Counted from the stretch's first letter, positions 26,878-35,841 are shown. The stretch is 64,000 nucleotides of DNA from Pseudoalteromonas arctica A 37-1-2 (GCF_000238395.3 NZ_CP011025.1:2728001-2792000), one strand, 5' to 3'. A program made the numbers and translations. The notes: generated from the sequence alone by a model not told the origin.

Positions 26878-27549
26878 TTACACTAGAAAGTGAGTAATTT
26901 TAATACAACATGCAATTAAAACGGCAAGCGTCTTTTCATCAAAAAAATCATTTTTAAAGGCTTCTGCATCTACAATACCAACACATTCATTTTGTGCATT
27001 AAATAAAGGTAGGCAGGTTTCTGATTTAACTTTAGGATCGCATGTGTAGTATTCACCACCTTGTGATAAATACGCTTCAACGTTATTAATAATGCGGCCC
27101 TTGTGAGATAGTGCAACTTGTACGTTGTTACTGCCAGCTGCAAATGCTTGCGTTAAAGGAAACAACGGACGACTAGGCGCTCCATGATAAGCCAATTTTA
27201 ATAGTTGATTACCTTCAGGGGTATTAGTTGATTGATAAATACCATACCAATCAACGCCCGTTTGCTGCTCAATGTAGCTTACAATACTTTGTAAAGTAGC
27301 CAGCTTAAACTGTGTTTGCTCATCATTTTTAATATAGTCAGTTAATTTGAATGGCTCATCTTGTAAGTAACCAAATAAACTACATGCACCGCCCTCGCCA
27401 AGCTCAGGTATTTGATACTCCCAACACACATCAGGCAAAGCAGTGTTTGCTAAATGTAGATCAAGCTTTTCAAGCTCTGTTGAAATCAAAGCTGGATTAG
27501 CACTAAGTTGTGCTTGTTTTAAGTAAGAAGAAATCATTTGGCCATCCAT
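26878..27549 (-). CDS. GAF-domain protein
   Basis: A 223-residue cytosolic protein with a C-terminal GAF domain (about 80-222). An N-terminal part of about 75 residues has CWEYQIPELGEGGACSLFGY. The GAF region contains VDWYGIYQ, an ACDxxxxSE-like segment (TCDPKVKSETCLPLF) and VGIVDAEAF. These resemble free methionine-(R)-sulfoxide reductase, in which that Cys is catalytic, but the protein is longer and the other Cys spacing is not the same. It could instead be a sensor for a small ligand. It lies 44 bp downstream of the partner-switching gene on the same strand and may be co-transcribed. Confidence 0.75.
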   Translation of the reverse strand: MDGQMISSYLKQAQLSANPALISTELEKLDLHLANTALPDVCWEYQIPELGEGGACSLFGYLQDEPFKLTDYIKNDEQTQFKLATLQSIVSYIEQQTGVDWYGIYQSTNTPEGNQLLKLAYHGAPSRPLFPLTQAFAAGSNNVQVALSHKGRIINNVEAYLSQGGEYYTCDPKVKSETCLPLFNAQNECVGIVDAEAFKNDFFDEKTLAVLIACCIKITHFLV

Positions 27550-27593
27550 ACATCTAAAGTTTCGAGAATAATAGCATGGATATTTTTACAGAG

Positions 27594-29243
27594 CTAGCTC
27601 AACTTGTAGCACATTTCAACTTGGTTACCACTGGCGTTATAAGTGACTTTTTCGGCTATTTCTTCTAATAAAGACACCCCTCTGCCAAATTCGTTATTAG
27701 CCTTTGCCAACTCATCGTGCTTACTACTAAACCCTCGACCTGAATCACAAATAATAAAGTATAAACTGAGCGTGTCGGGGCAATAGCGCATATCAATAAT
27801 AATCATGGCGTCTGTAAGTTTAGCAAGGGCTGCCTCTCTCAACTCGTAATATCGAAAAAAGCCGTCCTCTTGTTTTTTAATTTCTGAGTTAAGTCCTAAT
27901 ACACCATGATCAAGCGCATTGTTATAAGCCTCAGACAACAGTAAAAATATATTAGAACGATGAGTATTTAGACCCTCAACACTGCTTAAAATATTAACGA
28001 CGTCGTAAACGGGGTCTGTTTTTTTTATTTGCTCTGAGTTTAAGCTCAAAGACAAATTAAAAGCTAAAGTAGAAAATGCTTCTCGCTCTTGTTCCACGGG
28101 AATTAAAGGCAGGCAGTTTAGTAAAACAATGCTTAAATCGTCTTGCTGCTTAGTACCATCTGCAAACTTAGTAACATTAGCAACTATGTCTTCACTACTA
28201 ATCATCGATTTACTTTTTAAGGTTTGTAAAAAACGCTCTTCCCCAAAAAATATATCTTCTTTGTTTGCGGTTTCTATAATACCGTCGGTTGCTAATACTA
28301 GGCGTGTATTACTATTTGTTTCAAAATGAATAACTTCATATTCAAATTCTTGTTCATCTAAAATCCCCAGCGCCATATGCTGCGATTCTAATGTTTGTTT
28401 TACATTACCGTCTTTATCTATTAGGTAGGCATCGGGTAAGCCGCCCATCCATGCAGAAACACTTTTACCTGATGCACTAAGCTCTATAATGGTTGCAGCA
28501 CAAAACATATGCCCAGGTAGTAGGTTGTACAGTAGTGTATTTAGCTCACAGGCAATATCGTTAACTGCCATCCCTTTTTGTACCATAGTATAAAACACAC
28601 GAGAAGTTGGTAATGCACCAATAGCTGCAGCAAGGCCATGGCCCGTAAAATCTCCCAACATGCAATACAAATTACCGATTGGGCTTTGCGCTACTAAAAA
28701 CATATCGCCGTTAAACATAGAGGCCGGTGATAAATTAAAATCTAAATACTCTTTAAACTTACCTTGGTTTTCTAATGAGTTATTAAAAATATGCTCAATT
28801 ATTTCGTGTTCACGTTCAATTTGGTTGTGATGATATTCAAGTAGTTTCTTTTGTTGGTTTGCTTTTTTACTCAGCTCTCTGGTGCGAATATGTGCTTTAA
28901 TTTTTGCATGCAGAATAACTTTTTCAAATGGTTTATGAATAAAGTCATCGCCACCCACTTCGAGGCACCGCTCAAAACTTGCTTGATCTTCTAAGGAGGT
29001 TATAAAAATAATCGGTAAGTAAACTTCACTATACTGCTGCTTTATTTTTTCAGCAGCTTCAAAACCATCCATTACAGGCATTAAAACATCAAGTAAAACA
29101 ACGTCTATTTGCTCTCTTTTAAGTACATTAAGTGCATCTAGCCCGTTATAAGCCACTGATATTTTATAACCCTCTTGCTCAAGCATTTTACTTAGTAAAA
29201 TGCGATTGAGCGCCTGATCATCCACAATTAACACATGTATCAT
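27594..29243 (-). CDS. response regulator with PP2C phosphatase and HATPase kinase domains
   Basis: A 549-residue signalling protein with three parts. The receiver (1-120) has Asp8/Asp9, phospho-acceptor Asp52 in LLDVLMPVMDG and the Lys in HKPF. A SpoIIE-type PP2C phosphatase follows (about 165-385, with GDFTGHGLAAAIGALP and LATDGIIE). A C-terminal GHKL ATPase of the anti-sigma kinase type (about 410-545) carries EAYNNALDHGV and CDSGRGFS. Phosphatase and kinase on one chain should control the phosphorylation of the adjacent STAS protein. The start overlaps the STAS stop (TAATG), so they are coupled. Similar HsbR/HsbA-type switches act on surface behaviour or stress. Confidence 0.88.
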   Translation of the reverse strand: MIHVLIVDDQALNRILLSKMLEQEGYKISVAYNGLDALNVLKREQIDVVLLDVLMPVMDGFEAAEKIKQQYSEVYLPIIFITSLEDQASFERCLEVGGDDFIHKPFEKVILHAKIKAHIRTRELSKKANQQKKLLEYHHNQIEREHEIIEHIFNNSLENQGKFKEYLDFNLSPASMFNGDMFLVAQSPIGNLYCMLGDFTGHGLAAAIGALPTSRVFYTMVQKGMAVNDIACELNTLLYNLLPGHMFCAATIIELSASGKSVSAWMGGLPDAYLIDKDGNVKQTLESQHMALGILDEQEFEYEVIHFETNSNTRLVLATDGIIETANKEDIFFGEERFLQTLKSKSMISSEDIVANVTKFADGTKQQDDLSIVLLNCLPLIPVEQEREAFSTLAFNLSLSLNSEQIKKTDPVYDVVNILSSVEGLNTHRSNIFLLLSEAYNNALDHGVLGLNSEIKKQEDGFFRYYELREAALAKLTDAMIIIDMRYCPDTLSLYFIICDSGRGFSSKHDELAKANNEFGRGVSLLEEIAEKVTYNASGNQVEMCYKLS

Positions 29244-29548
29244 TAGCTAATATCAAACTTTTTATCAAAACGTGAAATTTGTAGAATTTTTCTAAGCTGA
29301 GGTTGGCAATTGCTTATTTCAATAGTTTTCACTTGGCTATCAATTGTTTTTTTCATGTTAAGTAACATGCCAAGTGCTGAGCTATCCATGTAGTCAGTCT
29401 CTCTTAAATCGATAATAACCTTTACTGTTTTTTCGCTCATTTGGGCATAAGCTTGGCGAAAAGATTGCACTAAATTAAAGTCAAATTTACCTTTGATTTG
29501 TATTGTTAATGTAGTGCCATCGACTGATTCATTCTTAGTTAAACTCAT
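29243..29548 (-). CDS. STAS-domain anti-sigma factor antagonist
   Basis: A 101-residue STAS protein. The likely phospho-acceptor is Ser56 in YMDSSALGML, the standard SpoIIAA-type site. The start chosen is ATG 29548, because a GGAG ribosome site lies 7 bases before it. A TTG 12 bases earlier in frame is not preferred. It is the upstream gene of a translationally coupled pair with the receiver-PP2C-kinase protein, which is expected to phosphorylate and dephosphorylate it. Its downstream partner, an anti-sigma factor or enzyme such as a diguanylate cyclase, is not identified here. Confidence 0.85.
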   Translation of the reverse strand: MSLTKNESVDGTTLTIQIKGKFDFNLVQSFRQAYAQMSEKTVKVIIDLRETDYMDSSALGMLLNMKKTIDSQVKTIEISNCQPQLRKILQISRFDKKFDIS

Positions 29549-29683
29549 ATTAAACTCCAATAATATTTCCTTTGAACTAAATATAACCTGTTAAAAGTAT
29601 TTAGCAAAAAGAAAAACACACAACTTCAAATTTGCTATCATTTACGCCAATATTTAATTAATTTTTATCCATAAAGGTAAGGT

Positions 29684-30013
29684 ATGAGTGATAGTCACTT
29701 AGTATATTCAACAAGTACGGGGCGCATTGACCAGCCAAAACCAGAAAAAGAGTTAGAAGCTAAGCTTTTTAAAGATGGTTTTATTCGCATTGAGCGTCAA
29801 ACAAAAGGACGTAAAGGCAAAGGCGTAATGTTAGTTGTAGGCATTGATCCAAAAGATCATGATTTAAAAAAGTTAGCTAAAACTATAAAAAGCAAAATGG
29901 GCCAAGGCGGCGCAGTAAAAGAAGGCATTATTGAAGTGCAAGGTGATGACCGCGATAAACTAAAAGCCATTTTAGAAGCGTTAAAATTTAAAGTTAAAAT
30001 TGCGGGTGGTTAA
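29684..30013 (+). CDS. yciH: SUI1-family translation factor YciH
   Basis: A 109-residue bacterial eIF1/SUI1 homologue thought to affect start-codon choice. The SUI1 core is clear: IRIERQTKGRKGKGVMLVVG, KKLAKTIKSKMGQGGAVKEG and EVQGDDRDKLKAIL. An AAGGTAAGGT segment lies before the ATG. The stop codon is part of the downstream terminator. It is a single gene between the STAS operon (divergent) and the GGDEF-EAL gene (convergent). Confidence 0.93.
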   Translation: MSDSHLVYSTSTGRIDQPKPEKELEAKLFKDGFIRIERQTKGRKGKGVMLVVGIDPKDHDLKKLAKTIKSKMGQGGAVKEGIIEVQGDDRDKLKAILEALKFKVKIAGG

Positions 30014-30026
30014 CCCGCAATTTTAT
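29996..30026. terminator. terminator overlapping the yciH stop codon
   Basis: Arms AAAATTGCGGGT (29996-30007) and ACCCGCAATTTT (30013-30024) form a 12-bp stem that includes the end of yciH. The tract continues with T-rich sequence, and the other strand is also suitable for the convergent gene. Confidence 0.75.
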
Positions 30027-33000
30027 TAACTACTTACTTCGCTATTTGAGAGTTCATTTAACCTTTCATACAATTTTGGTAGTTCGTGCTCAGCAATTGG
30101 TTTACTAAAATAATAGCCTTGTACAATGAAACAATTATTATTTTGTAAAAACTGCATCTGCTCTATTGTCTCAACCCCTTCTGCGACCACGTCTAGCTTT
30201 AACTTTTGCGCCATGGCAATAATAGCGGCAGTGATTTCCATATCATTTGTATCCTCAGGGATATCTTTTACAAATGAACGGTCAATTTTCAATATATCAA
30301 CCGGGAATCGTTTTAAGTAACTGAGTGACGAATAGCCAGTACCAAAATCATCAATAGAAATAGATATACCTAAGGCTTTAAGCTCGTGGAGTTGTGTAAT
30401 TGCAGCTTCTACATTTCCCATTAGCATACTTTCAGTCAGCTCTAAATGAAGGCGCTTAGCCGAAACACCCGTCCTAATTATCATTTTACTCAGTGTTGAG
30501 ACTAAGCTTGAGTCTTTGAACTGGCGAGCCGATAAGTTTATCGATATATTATTTTCTAAGCCTTGCTTTGTTAATCTTACGGCAAAATCACAAGACTCTT
30601 GAAGCACCCATTCGCCTAATTCAACTATAAGGCCTGTCGCTTCTGCAATAGGAATAAATTTATCTGGAGGGATTGCGCCTTCAGTTGGGTGGAACCATCT
30701 TAATAACGCTTCATAGCCAATGACCTGATGAGTACGACTATCAACTTGAGGTTGGTAGTAAACTACAAACTGTTTTTCTTTTAGTCCTATACGTAGCTCA
30801 TTTTCAATAAATAAACGCTCATTAGCAGCTGCGTTCAATTCTTGGCTATAAAAATGGAATGTATTACGCCCTTTTGCTTTTGCCTCATACATTGCTAAGT
30901 CAGCGTGTTTTAATAACTGATCCTCTTCTAGGCTATCGTACGGAGCCATTGTAATACCAATACTCGCGCTCACAATAACTTCATTACTACCTAGTTTTAT
31001 AGGCACATTCAGTGTTTTTTGAATTGTATTGGCAACATCAGTCGCGTGAGCTTGGCTTTCTATACCACTGAGTAATACTGCAAATTCATCACCACCTAAG
31101 CGCGCTATGGTGTCCTCGGCTCGTAAACGTTTTTTAAGTCTGTTTGCCACTTCAATTAATAATTGATCGCCAGCATCGTGACCTAATGTATCGTTAATAC
31201 GTTTAAATTCGTCTAAATCAAAGTAAAACAATGCAAATGCATAGTGCCCTCGTTCTGCTAATGCCATTGATTTACGCAATTGCATTCTAAAAAACGTTCT
31301 GTTGGCAAGGCCCGTAAGGGTGTCAAAGTAAGCAAGCTGCTCCATTTTACGCTGGCTTTCTTTTACAAACGAAATATCTTGTGCAGATGCTACATAGCTG
31401 GTTATTTCACCGCCCTCTTCACGAATTGGCGAAACACTTAAAGACACCCAAATTGGCTCTTTATTCAAGCCTTGAATTAATGTATCACCGCGCCAGTAAT
31501 TACGGCTGCGTAGATCTATGTCTATATCTTCAACTAAAATAGACATTTCTGAGGCAATAATATTAAGTAATGGTGCTCTATTAAAATGACTTTCTGGGTA
31601 GCCTGTCATTTCGAGCATTTTTGGATTCACGTATTCAATTACAAAATTCTCATCGGTGATCACAACGCCAGTGCCCGAGAATGCTACCGCTTTAGATAAA
31701 CGGTTAGCTGCTTTTTCAGCAATTTCTTTTTCTGTAATTCTCTGGTTTAAGCCATCGATAAGTTTGCGAATTTCTACCGTCATGTCTCTAAATGAGCCAT
31801 TAAGCGTACCAATTTCATCTTTGTTTTCTGGTGGAAATTCTGTAGTTAATTGACCTTTGCCAAAACTTGTAACTGCATAAACCAAAGTATGTAAACGGCG
31901 AAGGACTAGTTGATAAAGCGCTTGATGCAGCAATAAGGCAACTAATATTGCGTATAAAATAAAGAGACCAAAAAACTTCAGTTTTAAATCTTGTAATGCA
32001 GATAACGTCGATGAACGCTTTTTATATACCCCTATGTACCAATCTAAGTCATCAATCTTACGAATATTGATAATATGAGCTTCGTCATTTTTTTCAAACG
32101 AATTTGCGTATTCAGGTAATTTCACCGCAATTACATCATCAATAATCGACTGCAGCGCTGGGTTTACAAATTCGTTAGTAGCGAGTGCTTTATTATCACT
32201 ACCATAGTCGGCTAGTAAGGTCGGATTTAAATCTGGGTGTGCTAACAATTGCCCTTTACTATCAAACACAAGTAGGTGTTTTTCTTTATCACCGACAGGT
32301 AAAAATGAAATAAGTTTGTTGAGGGAAATATCGCTCCCTGTCACACCTAAAAACTCATTATCGACATAAACTGGCACTAGTAAGCTAATAACCCATTTGC
32401 GCCATACTGTATCGTAATAGACTTTTGACCATGCAGGCTCTCTTACTGTTTCAAGCGTGCTTTTAATCGATTTATAAGTTGAGCCATTCGTTGCTCTAAA
32501 GTCGGCAGGTGCGTTTAATGCCCAATTAGGGGGAGAAACACGAATAAAATCATCATCTGTTATTAGATAAAAGTTAAAAAAGTCGTGTACCAGTGTAGGA
32601 GAAATTATACGCCACAGCATCTCAGAATCATTAAATAGGCGTTTATAAAAAGGAGAGTAATTTTGCTGTGGTAAAAATGCTGCTGATAAACCATCAGCCG
32701 AGGCACTGCGAATCGTACCGTCACTATTAAATTGTAACTGTGATTTATTGCTTAAATTAATTGGTGAATTGGGTTGAAAAAGTTGTTGTGTTACTACGTT
32801 ATTAGCTTGTTGAGCAATATTTACTTTTGTTTTAATGCGCTCATTAAATTGCTTCACTAATAAGTCTGTCGAGCTTTTTAAAACTTCGTGTTCTTCAAAA
32901 ACGAGTTGTTTCTCTTCAGATTTAAGCATTAAGGCAGCCGCACACACCCCAGCTATTAAGCAAATAGCGGATATGAGTAGCGATAGTTTTACACTTAAAG

Positions 33001-33040
33001 AATTCAATCCAAAACGCGATGGAGGGCGTCTGTAAACCAC
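30026..33040 (-). CDS. membrane GGDEF-EAL protein with Cache, HAMP and PAS domains
   Basis: A 1004-residue c-di-GMP enzyme. Order: transmembrane helix (about 16-37), periplasmic dCache-like sensor (about 40-345), second helix (about 352-375), HAMP, PAS (about 450-570), GGDEF (about 575-735) and EAL (about 745-995). The cyclase motif is intact (RLGGDEFAVLLSG), and an inhibitory I-site RxxD (RAED) sits five residues before it. The phosphodiesterase motif EALLRW and the loop-6 region DDFGTGYSSLSYLK with KIDRSFV are also intact. It could therefore make and break c-di-GMP in response to a periplasmic ligand. Single gene. Confidence 0.93.
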   Translation of the reverse strand: MVYRRPPSRFGLNSLSVKLSLLISAICLIAGVCAAALMLKSEEKQLVFEEHEVLKSSTDLLVKQFNERIKTKVNIAQQANNVVTQQLFQPNSPINLSNKSQLQFNSDGTIRSASADGLSAAFLPQQNYSPFYKRLFNDSEMLWRIISPTLVHDFFNFYLITDDDFIRVSPPNWALNAPADFRATNGSTYKSIKSTLETVREPAWSKVYYDTVWRKWVISLLVPVYVDNEFLGVTGSDISLNKLISFLPVGDKEKHLLVFDSKGQLLAHPDLNPTLLADYGSDNKALATNEFVNPALQSIIDDVIAVKLPEYANSFEKNDEAHIINIRKIDDLDWYIGVYKKRSSTLSALQDLKLKFFGLFILYAILVALLLHQALYQLVLRRLHTLVYAVTSFGKGQLTTEFPPENKDEIGTLNGSFRDMTVEIRKLIDGLNQRITEKEIAEKAANRLSKAVAFSGTGVVITDENFVIEYVNPKMLEMTGYPESHFNRAPLLNIIASEMSILVEDIDIDLRSRNYWRGDTLIQGLNKEPIWVSLSVSPIREEGGEITSYVASAQDISFVKESQRKMEQLAYFDTLTGLANRTFFRMQLRKSMALAERGHYAFALFYFDLDEFKRINDTLGHDAGDQLLIEVANRLKKRLRAEDTIARLGGDEFAVLLSGIESQAHATDVANTIQKTLNVPIKLGSNEVIVSASIGITMAPYDSLEEDQLLKHADLAMYEAKAKGRNTFHFYSQELNAAANERLFIENELRIGLKEKQFVVYYQPQVDSRTHQVIGYEALLRWFHPTEGAIPPDKFIPIAEATGLIVELGEWVLQESCDFAVRLTKQGLENNISINLSARQFKDSSLVSTLSKMIIRTGVSAKRLHLELTESMLMGNVEAAITQLHELKALGISISIDDFGTGYSSLSYLKRFPVDILKIDRSFVKDIPEDTNDMEITAAIIAMAQKLKLDVVAEGVETIEQMQFLQNNNCFIVQGYYFSKPIAEHELPKLYERLNELSNSEVSS

Positions 33041-33190
33041 GGGTCAACCTTAATTATTAATAATTGTTATTATTTGAACCAGTTAACGAAATATACCAGA
33101 TCCGCATTCATATTTATAAATTATTTGTAAACTTTCTATAAAAACTAATATAGGGAAATAAATAGTACTCTAAGCTTATTTAGATCTTTA

Positions 33191-33219
33191 TTGACATTGG
33201 TAGCAACTCTCCATACATT
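33191..33219 (+). promoter_or_regulatory. promoter of the pheL-pheA unit
   Basis: -35 TTGACA (33191-33196, consensus) and -10 TACATT (33214-33219) with a 17-bp spacer, positioned 7 bp before the leader peptide start. Confidence 0.7.
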
Positions 33220-33225
33220 AACTGC

Positions 33226-33279
33226 ATGAACATATTTATCTCTCGCACTTTTTTTTCGTTTTTTAGCTTCTTTATATAG
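33226..33279 (+). CDS. pheL: pheA leader peptide (PheL)
   Basis: A 17-residue reading frame, MNIFISRTFFSFFSFFI, with seven phenylalanine codons out of 17. It sits between a consensus-like promoter and an attenuator hairpin in front of pheA. Translation senses charged tRNA-Phe. When ribosomes stall on the Phe codons, the segment just after the peptide (33282-33288) can pair with the left arm of the terminator. The ATG follows the -10 closely, so the transcript leader is very short, or the initiation region is unusual. No family search is needed to recognise the arrangement. Confidence 0.9.
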   Translation: MNIFISRTFFSFFSFFI

Positions 33280-33281
33280 AA

Positions 33282-33347
33282 GAGGCTTCCCTGTTTGTGA
33301 GATAAAATCAATCGAATAGTAAAGCCTCCCAACCGGGAGGCTTTTTT
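33282..33347 (+). promoter_or_regulatory. phenylalanine attenuator: antiterminator and terminator
   Basis: Terminator arms AAAGCCTCCC (33321-33330) and GGGAGGCTTT (33335-33344) are followed by a T-run. The alternative partner GAGGCTT (33282-33288) is perfectly complementary to AAGCCTC (33322-33328) in the left arm. A small pause hairpin between CTTCT (33267-33271) and AGAAG (33279-33283 region) overlaps the Phe codons. This is the standard mutually exclusive RNA design. Confidence 0.88.
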
Positions 33348-33394
33348 GTTTTTGCTGTGTAATAACAGCCTACTTTTGGAATGAGGATACCAAA

Positions 33395-34552
33395 ATGACA
33401 AATGATGTATTAAATGCACTAAGACACGATATAAATGAAATAGACTCCGATTTACTCGTGTTATTAGCTAAACGTCGTCGTATTAGCCACGGTGTGGTTG
33501 AGTATAAAATTGCTAACAACAAGCCAATTCGCGATGAAGCACGTGAACTCGCACTTTTAGAGAAACTGATTGGTTATGGTAAATCACTAGGTTTGGATGC
33601 TTACTACGTGAATAATGTTTTTCAAACTATTTTGGAAGACTCAGTTTTACACCAACAAGCAATGCTACAAAAAAACCTGAATCCAGATGCCCTTAGTGAA
33701 ACACACCGTGTAACTTACTTAGGTGGTCAGGGTTCTTATAGCCAACTAGCATGCCATAAATATTTTAGCCGCCGCCCGGGGAAATTAGTTGAAATTGGCT
33801 GTACATCGTTTGACGAAATAACAGGTAAAGTAGAAAACGGACAAGCTGATTTTGGTTTATTACCCATTGAAAACACAAGCTCTGGCAGTATTAACGAGGT
33901 GTTTGACTTATTACAGCACGCGCAAGTGTCTATTGTTGGAGAAGTAACTCACAGTGTAGAGCATTGCTTACTCGCCAGCCCTGATACTGAACTTAGTCAA
34001 CTAACAAAAATATTTGCACACCCACAACCATTTGCGCAGTGCAGCCGCTTTTTACAGGGCTTAGGTGATTTACAACACGAAACATGTGACTCAACATCAA
34101 GCGCGCTACAATCAGCTCTGAACACACCATACAGTGCTGCAATTGGCTCTGCACAAGCGGGGAAAAACGTAGGGCTTGAGGTTATTAAATCAAACCTAGC
34201 TAATCAAAGCGAAAACCATAGCCGCTTTATTGTTGTTGCACGTAAGCCTCTACAAGTGTCTAACCAAATTCCAACTAAAACTAGTTTGATCATGTCGACA
34301 AAACAACAAGCGGGCTCACTAGCCGATGCGTTAATGATTTTTAAGCAGCACAAGATTAATTTAGTAAAACTTGAATCTCGCCCTACTCCGGGCAATCCGT
34401 GGGAAGAAGTTTTTTATGTTGACCTAGAAGCAAACTTAGCTGAAAGCCAAGTAAAAGAAGCGCTAGAAGAACTTAAAGAGCACACCCAATATGTACGTAT
34501 TTTAGGATGCTACCAAAGCGAGTCACTACAGGCAGTAAGCGTTAATACTTAA
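33395..34552 (+). CDS. pheA: bifunctional chorismate mutase / prephenate dehydratase
   Basis: Makes prephenate from chorismate and then phenylpyruvate for phenylalanine synthesis. Residues 1-90 form the AroQ chorismate mutase helix domain (ALRHDINEIDSDLLVLLAKR). The dehydratase follows (about 105-280: VTYLGGQGSYSQLA, FGLLPIENTSSGSI). The C-terminal ACT regulatory domain (about 297-375) has KLESRPTPGNPWEE, part of the Phe-binding site. The 385 residues match the E. coli P-protein. A GAGGAT ribosome site precedes the ATG. Transcription is under the attenuator upstream. Confidence 0.96.
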   Translation: MTNDVLNALRHDINEIDSDLLVLLAKRRRISHGVVEYKIANNKPIRDEARELALLEKLIGYGKSLGLDAYYVNNVFQTILEDSVLHQQAMLQKNLNPDALSETHRVTYLGGQGSYSQLACHKYFSRRPGKLVEIGCTSFDEITGKVENGQADFGLLPIENTSSGSINEVFDLLQHAQVSIVGEVTHSVEHCLLASPDTELSQLTKIFAHPQPFAQCSRFLQGLGDLQHETCDSTSSALQSALNTPYSAAIGSAQAGKNVGLEVIKSNLANQSENHSRFIVVARKPLQVSNQIPTKTSLIMSTKQQAGSLADALMIFKQHKINLVKLESRPTPGNPWEEVFYVDLEANLAESQVKEALEELKEHTQYVRILGCYQSESLQAVSVNT

Positions 34553-34570
34553 TAAGCAATTTTACAAATC

Positions 34571-34596
34571 AAAAAGGGCCGATATCGGCCCTTTTT
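34571..34596. terminator. terminator after pheA
   Basis: A 26-bp perfect palindrome with five A, GGGCCGAT and the reverse complement ending in five T. It lies 19 bp after pheA. Confidence 0.88.
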
Positions 34597-34679
34597 CGTT
34601 AACTAGTACCAGTCTGCATAAATATTTTAGCAATTTAACGAATTAAATCCCCATACTTAAGCAAACGGTATAACAAATA

Positions 34680-35813
34680 TTAATCTAAAACTTTTGAATC
34701 ATTCGCTTTATTTAATAAGCTTCTGCTTTGCGTTAAAAAGTGTTCTGTCGAGTCAGAAAAGTAAACTTTAGCCTCAGCAAAAGAATCAATAAGCGCTGCT
34801 TTATCTCCCGCTTTTAATTTTGCTAATGTACTTGCAAAGGTATCTTGGTACTGTGCAAGTAAGGTTTCTACATCATCGAATTGTGCTAGCATAATATCTG
34901 AGTAAAGCTCAGGCGACTGCGCAAATAAACGCCCTACCATCATCAGTTCTAATTGATATATAGGTGACGAGCAGCTACGTAATTCTTCTAGTGTATGACT
35001 TTGTTTTGCTAAAAATTGTCCGTACACAAATGTCGTTAAATGGCGCATTACCTGAATAATTTGCATTGCTTCATCATGCTTTTTAGCATCAAGCTCAACA
35101 AGCTGACAACCCCATACTTGTAACTGCTGTAACAAACCTTTTGCCGCTTGGTGTTCTCGCCCTTCACATACAACAACTGTTTGTTTTACCCAGTGTGATA
35201 TATCAGGCCCAAACATAGGATGTAAACCAACCACAGGGCCACTGTGCGCAGCTTTTAGTGCTTTAATAGGCGATTGCTTTACCGATGTAATATCAACTAG
35301 TAAACAGTCTTCATCTAGTTTAGGTAACTTAGCAACGACAGCGTCCAATGCATTAATAGGTACGCTAATCATTACCAGCTTGGCACCTTTTAAAATACTT
35401 TTAGCATCGTTTTGCTGATCTTTATCTAAAATTTTAACTTCGTAACCTGAGCGAATAAACTGCTGTGCAAATAACTGGCCCATGGCGCCTTGACCACCCA
35501 CAATTACAATTGGCGAAAGCTCTGGCGCTGCGCATGCAAGTTTTGCTTGTTGGTTTTGATAGGCTTCTCGCATCATGCGTCTAAGTATATCTTCAACGAG
35601 ATCTGGGCTTACATTTTGATTTATTGCTTCTTGTCGTCTTGCCGCTAATAGCTCTGCTTCACGGGCAGGTGCATGTAAAGGTGCGCCTGTTTGTTGTTTT
35701 ATCTCACCAATTTTTTGCGTAATACCATTACGTTTAGCAAGTAAGGCAACAAGTTGTGCATCGCATTCATCTATACCTTCTCTTAGCTGTGCTAAATCAC
35801 TTATGTCAGCCAC
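34680..35813 (-). CDS. tyrA: bifunctional chorismate mutase / prephenate dehydrogenase
   Basis: Makes 4-hydroxyphenylpyruvate for tyrosine synthesis (T-protein, 377 residues). The N-terminal AroQ mutase (about 1-90; LREGIDECDAQLVALLAKR) is followed by an NAD-binding dehydrogenase (IVIVGGQGAMGQLFAQQF, about 107-126) with GLHPMFGPDI and the conserved catalytic HP region. The start is GTG at 35813, supported by AAGGTGG 7 bases upstream. A TyrR-type box lies 29 bp before the start, in the promoter area. It faces pheA tail to tail, each with its own control: attenuation for pheA, an operator for tyrA. Confidence 0.95.
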   Translation of the reverse strand: MADISDLAQLREGIDECDAQLVALLAKRNGITQKIGEIKQQTGAPLHAPAREAELLAARRQEAINQNVSPDLVEDILRRMMREAYQNQQAKLACAAPELSPIVIVGGQGAMGQLFAQQFIRSGYEVKILDKDQQNDAKSILKGAKLVMISVPINALDAVVAKLPKLDEDCLLVDITSVKQSPIKALKAAHSGPVVGLHPMFGPDISHWVKQTVVVCEGREHQAAKGLLQQLQVWGCQLVELDAKKHDEAMQIIQVMRHLTTFVYGQFLAKQSHTLEELRSCSSPIYQLELMMVGRLFAQSPELYSDIMLAQFDDVETLLAQYQDTFASTLAKLKAGDKAALIDSFAEAKVYFSDSTEHFLTQSRSLLNKANDSKVLD

Positions 35814-35841
35814 GTTCGTCCCACCTTAAAAAACCAAATAA

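Noticed and set aside
33180..33419. Minus-strand frame of 79 codons over the pheL region
   Set aside because: It is the shadow of the leader and attenuator; the plus strand has a promoter, leader peptide and terminator that explain the sequence.
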